Shown here piece by piece: positions 8,246 to 17,207 of a stretch of 52,465 bases of DNA. The stretch's first letter is position 1, and the number at the start of each line of letters is the position of its first letter. Position numbers and translations under genes: made by a program. This DNA is from Bacteroides sp. (GTDB taxonomy: Bacteria; Bacteroidota; Bacteroidia; Bacteroidales; Bacteroidaceae). The stretch covers positions 183,677 through 236,141 of the forward strand of contig JAJQFD010000016.1 in assembly GCA_021201335.1 (NCBI GenBank), in the 5' to 3' direction. The notes beneath the pieces were generated by a model. That model ran no database searches. It saw nothing but the letters and a program-made list of their open reading frames with translations, and had not been told where the DNA came from.

Positions 8246-9289
8246 TTATCTTGAAACACGACCTGAACCGTCGCCTTTCATCAGGTTTTCCACTTCGGCT
8301 ACAGTTACCAGATTGAAGTCACCGTAAATTGTGTGTTTCAAACAAGAAGCAGCAACGGCAAATTCAAGTGCTTTCTGGTCATCACCCGGATAAGAAATCA
8401 AGCCATAAACAAGACCACCCATAAATGAGTCACCTCCACCTACACGGTCGACGATATGAGTAATGTCATATCTTTTAGATATTTTCAAGGAACCTTCAGA
8501 ATAAAGTACGCCACCCCACGTGTTATGGTTCGCATTGATAGCACCACGCAAAGTAATAATCATTTTCTTGCAACGTGGGAATTTCTTCATCATCTGAGTA
8601 CAAACGGATTCAAATTCAGCAGCATTTACCTCACCACCGGTAGCGGTAACATCAAAACCTTCCGGTTGGATTCCGAATACCTTTTCACAGTCTTCTTCAT
8701 TTCCTAAAATAACATCACAACCCTCAACCAATGCTGGCATTACATCAGAAGCACTCTTACCGTATTTCCATAAGTTTTTACGATAGTTTAGGTCGCATGA
8801 AACGGTTACTCCCATTTCATTGGCCACTTTAATTGCTTCCAGACAAGCATCTGCAGCACCCTGTGATAATGCAGGGGTAATACCTGTCCAATGGAACCAT
8901 TGAGCGTCTTTAAACACTTCTTTCCAATTGATCATTCCCGGCTCAATGGTTGATATAGAAGAATGGGCACGGTCATATACTACTTTTGAGGCACGGGCCA
9001 CTGCTCCTGTTTCCAGAAAATAGATTCCTACGCGTTCACCACCGAAAATAATTTCGTTGGTACCTACATTGTGAGAACGAAGATCCATGATACAGGATTG
9101 AGCAATATCATTTTTTGGAAGGCGTGTTACAAATTCTGTATCCAAACCATAGTTTGCCAATGACACAGCAACATTTGCTTCACCACCCCCAAAAGTAGCA
9201 GTGAATTCTTTTGCCTGAGAAAATCTCAAATAACCAGGAGCAGCCAAACGAAGCATTATCTCTCCAAAAGTAACGACTTTCTTTCCCAT
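8246..9289 (-). CDS. kdgK: 2-keto-3-deoxygluconate kinase (PfkB family sugar kinase)
   Basis: A 347-residue ribokinase/PfkB-family enzyme. The N-terminal signature is [18 protein letters not shown]. The C-terminal signature is [17 protein letters not shown], holding the catalytic Asp and anion hole. Function is taken from context: it is cotranscribed with the KDPG aldolase and divergent from altronate dehydratase, so it should phosphorylate KDG to KDPG with ATP. The family alone would not exclude another ketose or ribose-like substrate. A divergent promoter region at 9433-9507 precedes it. Confidence 0.9.
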   Translation of the reverse strand: MGKKVVTFGEIMLRLAAPGYLRFSQAKEFTATFGGGEANVAVSLANYGLDTEFVTRLPKNDIAQSCIMDLRSHNVGTNEIIFGGERVGIYFLETGAVARASKVVYDRAHSSISTIEPGMINWKEVFKDAQWFHWTGITPALSQGAADACLEAIKVANEMGVTVSCDLNYRKNLWKYGKSASDVMPALVEGCDVILGNEEDCEKVFGIQPEGFDVTATGGEVNAAEFESVCTQMMKKFPRCKKMIITLRGAINANHNTWGGVLYSEGSLKISKRYDITHIVDRVGGGDSFMGGLVYGLISYPGDDQKALEFAVAASCLKHTIYGDFNLVTVAEVENLMKGDGSGRVSR

Positions 9290-9432
9290 AATTTCTTTCT
9301 TTTAATTCTAATAAGTTATTAATAATGTTAAGTTTCGAATTATTATCTTCGGTAAGACCTTCCTTTACTTAATTGATTATCTGAGAATTAAAGTTTCGTG
9401 AAAGCCTCTCAAACACCTTTCGTGTGCGTGCA

Positions 9433-9507
9433 CAAAGATACAATAATTTTCGTAATAACAAAAATTGTGATATATTTGTATCAAAAATAATGAGATTGTT
9501 ATACAAT
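9433..9507. promoter_or_regulatory. Divergent promoter and operator region between kdgK and lacI
   Basis: Minus strand: -7 TATCTTTG (9433-9440) with TTTG at 9459-9462, 18 bp away, drives kdgK-eda. Plus strand: -7 TATATTTG (9471-9478) drives lacI-uxaA. Two palindromes could be LacI-family operators: TGATA-N6-TATCA (9468-9483), overlapping the plus-strand -7 box, and ATTGT-TAT-ACAAT (9495-9507), downstream of it. Control of both operons by the adjacent LacI-type protein is inferred from this layout. Confidence 0.6.
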
Positions 9508-9590
9508 GGTTTACGCTTCACATAACGATGATGATCTGTCAGGCATAATTTATCGTCCGATCGTAAATCATTTACCCGTAAATAGATTAG

Positions 9591-10660
9591 ATGAATAAAC
9601 TGCCCCAACGAATCAGAATAAAGGATATTGCACGACTGGCCAATGTATCCGTTGGCACGGTAGACCGTGTTATTCATGGCAGAAGTGGCGTATCTGAAGC
9701 TAGTAAAAAAAAGGTGGAAGAAATTCTGGAGCAACTAGATTATCATCCCAACATGTATGCAAGTGCTCTGGCATCCAATAAGAAATATAACTTTGCCTGT
9801 CTGTTGCCAATGCATCAGGAGGGAGAATATTGGACAGCTATTGAGAACGGTATATACGATGCACTTAACGATTACTCAGATTTCCATATTTCAGCTGCCC
9901 TTTCGTATTATGACCCGTATGATTATCATTCATTTGTGGAAGAAGGAAACAAAATACTAAATACACAACCGGACGGTTTACTTTTAGCCCCTACTATTGC
10001 CGAGTACACCACCATACTAACCCGGTCACTTGAAGAACGAGATATACCTTATATATATATAGACTCAAATGTAAAGGAAGCTCCCCCCCCCTCGCCTTTT
10101 TTGGCCAGTACTCTCATCAAAGCGGATATTTTGCAGCGCGTATGATGATGTTACTAACCGGAGAACAGAAAGAGATTGTTATTTTCCGGCAAATCAATGC
10201 GGGAATCATCGGATCAAACCAGCAAAGAAACCGCGAAATAGGATTCAGGGAGTACATGCTAAAATATCACTCGTCTTGTAAAATATGGGAACTTAATTTA
10301 TCAGCGAAACAACCGGAAGAAGATCAGAAATTACTGGATGATTTTTTCCAGGAGCATCCGAATGTATCAAATGGAATTACATTCAATTCAAAAGTATACA
10401 TTGTGGGGGAATATCTGCATCAACGAAAAATCAGGCATTTCAATTTGATGGGATACGATTTACTGGAAAGAAATGTCGACTGCCTGAAAAATGGGAATGT
10501 AACCTTTTTAATAGCTCAACAACCGGAAGTACAAGGTTTTAATGGAATTAAAGCCCTTTGTGACCACCTGATTTTTAAAAAAGAGGTGGAAAGGATCAAT
10601 TACATGCCTATTGATTTATTATCGAAAGAGAATATTGATTTTTATTTAAGGATACACTAA
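9591..10660 (+). pseudogene. LacI-family transcriptional regulator, interrupted at a C9 tract
   Basis: The first part (9591-10145) has a complete LacI HTH: IKDIARLANVSVGTVDRVIH followed by the hinge helix YHPNMYASALA, then the start of a periplasmic-binding-protein-like sensor domain. The reading frame is lost at nine Cs (10083-10091). The sensor continues in another frame (open from 10142 to 10660), and the missing link AFFGQYSHQSGYFAARMMM is readable across the overlap. Seven or ten Cs would restore one protein of about 355 residues. As written, the product is a HTH with half a sensor. It should regulate hexuronate genes (uxaA directly downstream, kdgK divergent). The tract may be phase-variable, a mutation, or a base-calling error. 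Confidence 0.85.
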
Positions 10661-10673
10661 TACCGTAATCAGA

Positions 10674-12164
10674 ATGAAGACTAAGTATTTACAAATCAAT
10701 CCTGCAGACAATGTAGCAGTTGCCATCGTTAACCTTCTTGCGGGAGAACAAATGAGTATTAATGGAACAGACGTTACATTAAACGAGGATATTCCGGCCG
10801 GACACAAGTTTGCCTTGAAAGATTTTGCCGAGGGTGAAGATATTATCAAATACGGATATCCAATTGGGCATGCAACAATGGCCCGGAAAAAAGGTGACTT
10901 GATGAATGAAAATAATATCAAAACCAATCTTGCTGGTCTTTTAGATTATACATATAGTCCGACAAGTGTATCCCTAAATATTCCAAGAAAAGATATGACA
11001 TTTAAAGGATACCGCCGTAAAAACGGAGAAGTTGGTATCCGGAATGAAATATGGATCATCCCTACCGTAGGATGTGTAAATGGTATTGCTCAACAGTTGG
11101 CTGAAAGTCTTCGCAGTGAAACGGAAGGTAAAGGAGTGGATGCCATAGTCGCTTTCCCACATAATTACGGATGTTCTCAATTGGGAGATGATCATGAAAA
11201 TACCAAAAAGATTTTGCGCGATATGGTACTTCATCCCAATGCGGGTGCGGTATTGGTAGTGGGGTTAGGGTGTGAAAATAATCAGCCAGATGTATTTCGC
11301 GAATTCCTGGGAGATTACGATCAGGACCGTGTATCCTTTATGGTCACCCAGAAAGTAGGTGACGAATATGAAGAAGGAATGAAAATCCTGAATGACCTTT
11401 ATGCGAAAGCCAGTCAGGATGTTCGAACTGATGTTCCACTAAGCGAACTTCGCGTAGGTTTAAAATGTGGTGGGTCGGATGGCTTCTCTGGTATTACAGC
11501 GAATCCATTGCTGGGTGTTTTCTCTGACTTCCTGATTGCACAGGGCGGAACCAGTGTACTTACTGAAGTTCCTGAAATGTTTGGTGCGGAAACAATTCTG
11601 ATGAATCGTTGTAAAAATGAAGAGTTGTTTGATCAAACAGTGCATCTTATCAATGACTTTAAAGAATATTTCTTGTCTCACGGTGAGCCGGTAGGAGAAA
11701 ATCCATCCCCTGGAAACAAAGCTGGTGGTATCTCTACTTTGGAAGAAAAAGCGCTTGGATGTACTCAGAAATGCGGTAAAAGCTATGTATCCGGTGTATT
11801 ATCTTATGGTGAACGTTTAAAAGTAAAAGGTCTCAGTCTTCTCTCAGCTCCAGGAAATGACCTGGTTGCAGCTACGGCACTGGCTTCCTGCGGTTGTCAT
11901 ATCGTACTATTCACTACTGGTCGCGGAACACCGTTCGGTACTTTTGTCCCTACTATGAAAATTTCCACCAATACGACCTTAGCAACGAACAAACCAGGAT
12001 GGATAGATTTCAATGCCGGAGTGATCGTTGAAGGTGAATCCATGGAAAAGACATGTGAACAATTCATAGACTATATCATCCGTATAGCAAACGGTGAACA
12101 GGTGAATAACGAGAAAAAGGGATATAGAGAAATTGCTATTTTTAAAACCGGAGTAACCTTATAA
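10674..12164 (+). CDS. uxaA: Altronate dehydratase
   Basis: A 496-residue UxaA-type enzyme that dehydrates D-altronate to 2-keto-3-deoxygluconate. An N-terminal SAF domain (about residues 8-80: NPADNVAVAIVNLLAGEQ, IPAGHKFALKDF) is followed by the large catalytic region with GYRRKNGEVGIRNEIWIIP, the cysteine motifs FPHNYGCSQLGDD and GLGCENNQ, and ALGCTQKCGKS. Full length for a fused UxaA. It starts 13 bp after the lacI stop, so it is likely in the same transcript. Its product feeds KdgK and Eda encoded divergently. The tagaturonate reductase and uronate isomerase are not in the window. Confidence 0.94.
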   Translation: MKTKYLQINPADNVAVAIVNLLAGEQMSINGTDVTLNEDIPAGHKFALKDFAEGEDIIKYGYPIGHATMARKKGDLMNENNIKTNLAGLLDYTYSPTSVSLNIPRKDMTFKGYRRKNGEVGIRNEIWIIPTVGCVNGIAQQLAESLRSETEGKGVDAIVAFPHNYGCSQLGDDHENTKKILRDMVLHPNAGAVLVVGLGCENNQPDVFREFLGDYDQDRVSFMVTQKVGDEYEEGMKILNDLYAKASQDVRTDVPLSELRVGLKCGGSDGFSGITANPLLGVFSDFLIAQGGTSVLTEVPEMFGAETILMNRCKNEELFDQTVHLINDFKEYFLSHGEPVGENPSPGNKAGGISTLEEKALGCTQKCGKSYVSGVLSYGERLKVKGLSLLSAPGNDLVAATALASCGCHIVLFTTGRGTPFGTFVPTMKISTNTTLATNKPGWIDFNAGVIVEGESMEKTCEQFIDYIIRIANGEQVNNEKKGYREIAIFKTGVTL

Positions 12165-12186
12165 CGAACAAAATACTGCTTATAAT

Positions 12187-12275
12187 TGTCATTCAGAACA
12201 AAACGAAAGCTCGTCCGGTAATAACAATACAAGTATCTTACCTGATTCGGCTTTTTGTTCTGAATGACATTTTTT
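12187..12275 (+). terminator. 17-bp perfect inverted repeat with T-tract between uxaA and nhaC
   Basis: TGTCATTCAGAACAAAA (12187-12203) and its exact reverse complement (12253-12269) are separated by 49 nt and followed by six Ts (12270-12275). On the plus strand this has the form of a terminator, though the loop is unusually long. It ends 6 bp before the antiporter ATG, so it could reduce read-through into that gene or act as a regulated leader. Confidence 0.55.
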
Positions 12276-12280
12276 ATGAT

Positions 12281-13577
12281 ATGAAAAAAATACCCCAAAC
12301 AAAGATCTCAGGATGGTTGGCTTTAAGCCCTTTATTTGTCTTCTTGTGCTTATATTTAGTTACTTCACTTATCGTGAATGACTTTTATAAAGTGCCTATC
12401 AGTGTGGCCTTCCTTGTTTCATCCGCTTATGCTATTGCTATCACTCCCCGGTTATCACTCGATAAACGTATATACCAATTTTCAATTGGTGCCTCCAACA
12501 AAAATATTATACTTATGGTCTGGATCTTTATCCTGGCCGGAGCCTTTGCACAAAGTGCCAAAGCCATGGGCGCCATTGATGCAACAGTAAACCTGACACT
12601 CCTTCTATTACCGGATAATTTATTGATTGCCGGTATTTTTATAGCAGCCTGTTTCATCTCGCTTTCCATAGGAACCAGTGTAGGTACTATTGTAGCCTTA
12701 ACTCCGGTAGCTATCGGATTAGCAACTAAAACAGGGATTGAAATTTCTTATATGGTAGCTGTGGTAATTGGTGGATCTTTTTTTTGGAGATAACCTTTCT
12801 TTTATATCAGATACAACTATTGCTTCCACCAAAACACAGGATTGCGTTATGAGTGATAAATTTCGGGTAAACTCAATGATCGTGGTTCCTGCTGCAATTA
12901 TAGTGCTGTGCATTTATATCTTGCAGGGGTTATCAGTTAGCGCCCCTTCCACAAATGATACTGTAGAATGGATCAAGGTACTCCCCTATCTTACAGTATT
13001 AGGAACAGCCATTGCCGGGGTAAATGTGATGCTGGTATTGATCATTGGTATCCTGATGACAGGTATCGTAGGAATAAGTACGGGTAGCTTTAATGTATTT
13101 GATTGGTTTGGTACAATGGGAAGTGGTATTACAGGTATGGGAGAACTTATCATTATTACTTTACTGGCAGGCGGAATGCTCGAAATAATCCGATACAACG
13201 GAGGTATTGATTTCATTATACGAAAACTGACTGCTCGCGTTAAAGGTAAACGGGGTGCTGAATTCAGTATTGCTGCGCTCGTTAGCATTGCTAATCTTTG
13301 TACAGCTAATAATACCATCGCTATTATTACCGTGGGAGGAATAGCGAAAGATATCTCCATTAAATTTCATCTGGATCGCCGGAAGACCGCTAGTATTCTC
13401 GATACATTTTCCTGTTTAATACAAGGAGTTATTCCCTATGGTGCACAAATGTTAATGGCCGCAGGATTGGCCTCCATATCCCCAATAAGTATCATCCAAT
13501 ACCTTTATTATCCGTTTATCATGGGTATATGTGCTACATTGGCCATTCTATTCCGTTATCCACGGAAATATTCATAG
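12281..13577 (+). pseudogene. nhaC: NhaC-type Na+/H+ antiporter, interrupted at a T8 tract
   Basis: Two overlapping reading frames (12281-12793 and 12768-13577) together encode one NhaC-family membrane protein of about 431 residues. The family motif SFFGDNLSFISDTTIAST spans the break: seven Ts would keep the frame, and eight are present (12778-12785). Many hydrophobic segments are visible in both halves, e.g. LFVFLCLYLVTSLIV and TVLGTAIAGVNVMLVLIIGI. It would exchange Na+ for H+ at the inner membrane, or exchange organic anions as some relatives do. The position behind uxaA suggests a link to uronate growth. Broken gene or sequence error. Confidence 0.85.
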
Positions 13578-13594
13578 AAAAAAGTATTAAATTA

Positions 13595-13624
13595 TTGTCA
13601 ATCAAAAGAAAAGCCCTATCTTTG
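13595..13624 (+). promoter_or_regulatory. Promoter of rpsP
   Basis: TTG (13595-13597) and TATCTTTG (13617-13624, full match to TAnnTTTG) with 19-bp spacing, a canonical Bacteroidota promoter. Just downstream, GCCATTA (13629-13635) and TAATGGC (13641-13647) form a small perfect hairpin at the expected 5' end of the mRNA. Confidence 0.8.
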
Positions 13625-13684
13625 CGCCGCCATTACGAGTTAATGGCATCATTCAAATCATTTAATTAAATACTTTATTAAAGA

Positions 13685-14257
13685 ATGGCAACTAAAATCA
13701 GATTGCAAAGACACGGGCGCAAAGGTTATGCGTTCTATTCAATTGTTATCGCAGACAGTAGAGCACCACGTGATGGTAAATTTACAGAAAAGATTGGTAC
13801 TTATAACCCAAACACCAATCCAGCTACCGTAGATTTGAATTTCGATAGTGCACTAAAATGGGTTTTAAACGGTGCACAACCTACTGACACTGTACGCAAC
13901 ATCCTTTCTCGCGAAGGAGTATACATGAAAAAACACCTCTTAGGCGGTGTAGCAAAAGGTGCGTTCGGTGAAGCGGAAGCAGAGGCTAAGTTCGAAGCCT
14001 GGAAAAAAGACAAACAAGCAGGACTTGATGCTCTGAGAAATAAAGATGCAGAAGCGAAAAAAGCTGAATTGAAAGCTCGTTTAGATGCGGAAAAGAAAAT
14101 AAACGAAGCAAAGGCTAAAGAATTAGCTGAAAGAAAAGCTGCTGAAAATGCAGCTGAAGCGGAAGCACCTGCGGCTGAAGAGGCTGCTCCTGAAAATGCA
14201 GCTGAAGCGGAAGCACCTGCGGCTGAAGAGGCTGCTCCTGAAAATGCTGCCGAATAA
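13685..14257 (+). CDS. rpsP: 30S ribosomal protein bS16 with long Ala/Glu tail
   Basis: Residues 1-80 are a normal bS16: [45 protein letters not shown] and a segment ending in [12 protein letters not shown]. The remaining roughly 110 residues are a charged, probably helical extension rich in Lys/Glu/Ala, ending in two exact copies of a 16-residue unit ([16 protein letters not shown]). Such extensions of S16 are common in Bacteroidota. bS16 binds 16S rRNA early in 30S assembly. It has its own strong promoter and terminator, and stands between two NhaC antiporter genes without apparent functional link. Confidence 0.97.
   Translation: MATKIRLQRHGRKGYAFYSIVIADSRAPRDGKFTEKIGTYNPNTNPATVDLNFDSALKWVLNGAQPTDTVRNILSREGVYMKKHLLGGVAKGAFGEAEAEAKFEAWKKDKQAGLDALRNKDAEAKKAELKARLDAEKKINEAKAKELAERKAAENAAEAEAPAAEEAAPENAAEAEAPAAEEAAPENAAE
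14144..14239 (+). repeat. 48-bp perfect tandem duplication in the rpsP tail
   Basis: Copies at 14144-14191 and 14192-14239 look identical base for base, and a third truncated copy (14240-14257) ends in the stop codon. The unit length is a multiple of three, so copy number changes would lengthen or shorten the tail by 16 residues without a frameshift. Confidence 0.85.
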
Positions 14258-14286
14258 GTAACAGCGGATAATAAAAAAAATTAAGA

Positions 14287-14319
14287 AACCTCTCTGGTAA
14301 ATTACCAAAGAGGTTTTTT
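14287..14319 (+). terminator. Rho-independent terminator of rpsP
   Basis: AACCTCT (14287-14293) pairs with AGAGGTT (14309-14315), with an inner GGTAA/TTACC stem possible. Ts run to 14319. Confidence 0.85.
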
Positions 14320-14361
14320 CGTTATATTCGCGCATCCAACTTTTTAAGAACAATAGCCATC

Positions 14362-15798
14362 ATGAAGAATAAACTCCCTTCTCCTCTCGTTTCATTGGTT
14401 CCTATTATTGCATTAATATTATTATTATTTATTGTGATCCGTTTGTTTGGCAGTAATGCATTGGATGGTGGAAGTCAGATTGCTTTACTTACAGCAACAG
14501 CTGTATGCATACTTATTGGTATGGTAGGTTATCGTATCCCCTGGAGAGATTTTGAACACTCTATGATCAATAATATCTCAGGAGTAGCGAGTGCTATTTT
14601 TATTCTTTTAATCATTGGAGCATTAAGCGGAATGTGGATGGTAAGCGGTGTTGTACCTACCCTCATTTATTATGGCATCCAAATTATTCATCCCAGTTTT
14701 TTTCTGGCTTCAACCTGTATTATCTGTGCGGTTGTATCGGTTATGACGGGCAGTTCCTGGACTACTATAGCTACAATCGGAGTTGCTTTATTGGGAATAG
14801 GCAAAGCTCAGGGATTTGAAACCGGATGGATAGCAGGAGCCATTATCTCTGGAGCCTATTTCGGTGATAAAGTTTCACCTCTTTCTGAAACTACGGTATT
14901 AGCCTCATCCATAACGGATACACCCATATTCAAACATATACACTACCTTATGATTACTACAGTGCCTTCTATCGCTATCACCCTTATCATTTTTGCAATA
15001 GCCGGTATATCTCTGGAAGTAAATGACATAAATATCAACACTTTTTCAGAAGGATTAAAAGAAAAATTTACCATTACACCCTGGCTATTGGTAGTACCCG
15101 TTGTTACTGGAATTATGATTGCCCGTCGATTACCACCTCTTATTACTCTTTTCCTATCCACCTTTCTGGCTGGAATCTTTGCGATATTTTTTCAACCCCA
15201 GTTATTACATGAGGTTTCGACTGCGGATCCTACTGGTAATTCATCTGTTTTGAAAGGATTACTAATGACGTTTTATGGAAAAACAAGTTTGCAAACCGGC
15301 AATGAAGCCCTCACAGAACTTATAAAAACCCGTGGAATGTCTGGAATGTTAAATACCATCTGGCTGATTATATGTGCGATGTGTTTTGGTGGTGCATTAA
15401 CAGCGTGCGGAATGATAGCAAGTCTGACTTCTATTTTAGTACGCTTTATGAAAAATACATTTGGGCTCGTAACCTCAACCGTTTCATCCGGAATATTCTT
15501 GAACCTGACAACCAGTGATCAATATATTTCGATTGTACTTTCCGGAGAAATGTATCGTAACATTTACCAGAAAAACGGGTATGAAAGCCGTTTGCTCAGT
15601 CGAAGTATTGAAGACGGGGTAACTGTTACATCAGTTCTCATACCTTGGAATAGTTGCGGTATGACCCAGGCAACTGTCCTTGGAGTTTCCACTTTCACTT
15701 ATCTACCCTACTGTTTTTTTAATATTTTAAGTCCTTTTATGAGCATTCTTGTTGCTGCTATTGGTTATAAAATAGTAAAACCGAAGAAAGGAATATAG
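14362..15798 (+). CDS. nhaC: NhaC family Na+/H+ antiporter
   Basis: A 478-residue inner-membrane protein with about 11-12 hydrophobic segments. Family motifs are VMTGSSWTTIATIGVALLG, AGAIISGAYFGDKVSPLSET and the late half ISIVLSGEMYRNIYQ with SVLIPWNSCGMTQATVLGV. It should exchange Na+ for H+, though several NhaC relatives carry organic acids (for example malate/lactate exchange in MleN), so the substrate is open. It is complete, unlike the related frameshifted gene at 12281-13577, to which it is only distantly similar. It starts about 40 bp after the rpsP terminator. Confidence 0.9.
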   Translation: MKNKLPSPLVSLVPIIALILLLFIVIRLFGSNALDGGSQIALLTATAVCILIGMVGYRIPWRDFEHSMINNISGVASAIFILLIIGALSGMWMVSGVVPTLIYYGIQIIHPSFFLASTCIICAVVSVMTGSSWTTIATIGVALLGIGKAQGFETGWIAGAIISGAYFGDKVSPLSETTVLASSITDTPIFKHIHYLMITTVPSIAITLIIFAIAGISLEVNDININTFSEGLKEKFTITPWLLVVPVVTGIMIARRLPPLITLFLSTFLAGIFAIFFQPQLLHEVSTADPTGNSSVLKGLLMTFYGKTSLQTGNEALTELIKTRGMSGMLNTIWLIICAMCFGGALTACGMIASLTSILVRFMKNTFGLVTSTVSSGIFLNLTTSDQYISIVLSGEMYRNIYQKNGYESRLLSRSIEDGVTVTSVLIPWNSCGMTQATVLGVSTFTYLPYCFFNILSPFMSILVAAIGYKIVKPKKGI

Positions 15799-15818
15799 CA
15801 GATATAGCACTATTTTCG

Positions 15819-15826
15819 TAAGTTTG
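15819..15826 (+). promoter_or_regulatory. -7 promoter element for the S41-like gene
   Basis: TAAGTTTG is a full match to TAnnTTTG, 26 bp before the ATG at 15852. No good -33 element. Confidence 0.4.
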
Positions 15827-15851
15827 CAATCTAAACCAGAAATAAAAGAAA

Positions 15852-17207
15852 ATGAAACTCAGATATTTTTTTTATTTATTAGTTTGTTTATTCTTTAGCT
15901 GTCGCGGTGAAGATCGTCGGTTGGAATATGTTGAACAGACTGCCAGAGACAGATGGATCTATGATAAAATGCAGGAAGTTTATTACTGGTATTCGGAAAT
16001 GCCTGATTCAAAAGGATTAAATTACTTTCAGCAGCCGGAAGCTTTCTTAAAATCAATACTTTCAAAAAGTGATAGCTATTCCTTTATTGAAGTGGGTGAA
16101 AATAAGACTCTCAGTGTTCTAGAAAATAGCTATGGTTTTGAATATACCAAAGAACGAATACAAAATAACGACACAGCCTTTCGTGCCCGTATTTTATATG
16201 TATTGCCTGAATCTCCTGCATCTAAAGCAGGATTAAATCGGGGAGACTGGATCAGTAAAATTGATGGTAAATTTATTACCAATAAAAATGATTCACTGCT
16301 TAGGATTGGCATTACACAGAAATTTGAAATAAGTCGATATAGATCCATTCAAGATGCAAAAGGCATATTAAAAGATACAATTGTACGTTACTGTGATACT
16401 ATTATCAATGCTCCTACTCAGGTTATAAATGATCCAATACTTTATAACAGCATTATCAAAACGGGGAAAGGTGATGTCGGTTATTTAGTATGCAATTATT
16501 TTAGTCCAGAATACGACAAAGCTTTATTGGATACATTACAAAAGAAATTTAAAGATCCAGAGAATTTCATTTTAGATTTAAGATACAATACTGGTGGCTT
16601 TTTATCCTCTGCAGTGAAACTTTGTACAATATTAGCACCTTCAAGTGTTATGGGTAAAAAGTTAGGGCACATGGAATTTAATGACAAGTTTGCTCCTCAA
16701 GTGCATGACATTACTTTAAATGCAGATTCCATTAAAGGATATTCCAATATGAAATTAAAGAATCTTTATATATTAACAACCAATAAAACAGCTGGTGCAG
16801 CAGAATTAGTGGCACATTGCTTATCCGGTTTATCAACTGAACTTAAAGTTATTATAATAGGATCCACTACAGCACATAAAAATGTAGGCTCGTTGGCTTA
16901 TCCCAATGAAGAAGAAAACGTAATCTTACATCCTGCTGTATGCAAATTTTATAATTCAATAGGAACAGCAACTTTTGACAATGGCATCTCACCTTCCACA
17001 GAAACAAACATTGATGAGCTAGTATACTGGAAACATAATCTTCCTTTAGGTAATCCGGAAGAAATTTTATTGAGAGCCGCCCTTCGTTTAATTGATGGTA
17101 ATGGAATAACAGATAAGGATGATATCAAGACTATAACTAGTGCTTCCTATAATTCTTTGGAGAGAAGATCAATTCCTTCTATCATCATCGATTATTCAAT
17201 TGACTAA
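15852..17207 (+). CDS. S41-family (C-terminal processing peptidase-like) lipoprotein, apparent pseudo-enzyme
   Basis: A 451-residue lipoprotein (lipobox LFFSC, Cys17). The order fits Bacteroidota S41 proteins: N-terminal helical part with ARDRWIYDKMQEVYYWYSEM, a PDZ-like region (ILYVLPESPASKAGLNRGDW, about 115-140), then the S41 core (FILDLRYNTGGFLSSAVKL). Where the family has the nucleophile motif TASASE, this protein reads TAGAAE: the expected serine is Gly315. The general-base lysine position is kept (Lys343 in AHKNVGS). It may therefore bind peptides without cutting them, unless another residue substitutes. It has a -7 box upstream, and its last 23 bp overlap the convergent esterase gene. 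Confidence 0.85.
   Translation: MKLRYFFYLLVCLFFSCRGEDRRLEYVEQTARDRWIYDKMQEVYYWYSEMPDSKGLNYFQQPEAFLKSILSKSDSYSFIEVGENKTLSVLENSYGFEYTKERIQNNDTAFRARILYVLPESPASKAGLNRGDWISKIDGKFITNKNDSLLRIGITQKFEISRYRSIQDAKGILKDTIVRYCDTIINAPTQVINDPILYNSIIKTGKGDVGYLVCNYFSPEYDKALLDTLQKKFKDPENFILDLRYNTGGFLSSAVKLCTILAPSSVMGKKLGHMEFNDKFAPQVHDITLNADSIKGYSNMKLKNLYILTTNKTAGAAELVAHCLSGLSTELKVIIIGSTTAHKNVGSLAYPNEEENVILHPAVCKFYNSIGTATFDNGISPSTETNIDELVYWKHNLPLGNPEEILLRAALRLIDGNGITDKDDIKTITSASYNSLERRSIPSIIIDYSID

Noticed and set aside
13629..13647. Autoregulatory S16 leader element
   Set aside because: The hairpin is only 7 bp and no ribosomal RNA mimicry is visible, so it is recorded only as a small leader hairpin.
14144..14239. 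Mobile or CRISPR-like repeat
   Set aside because: It is an in-frame coding duplication of the S16 tail.
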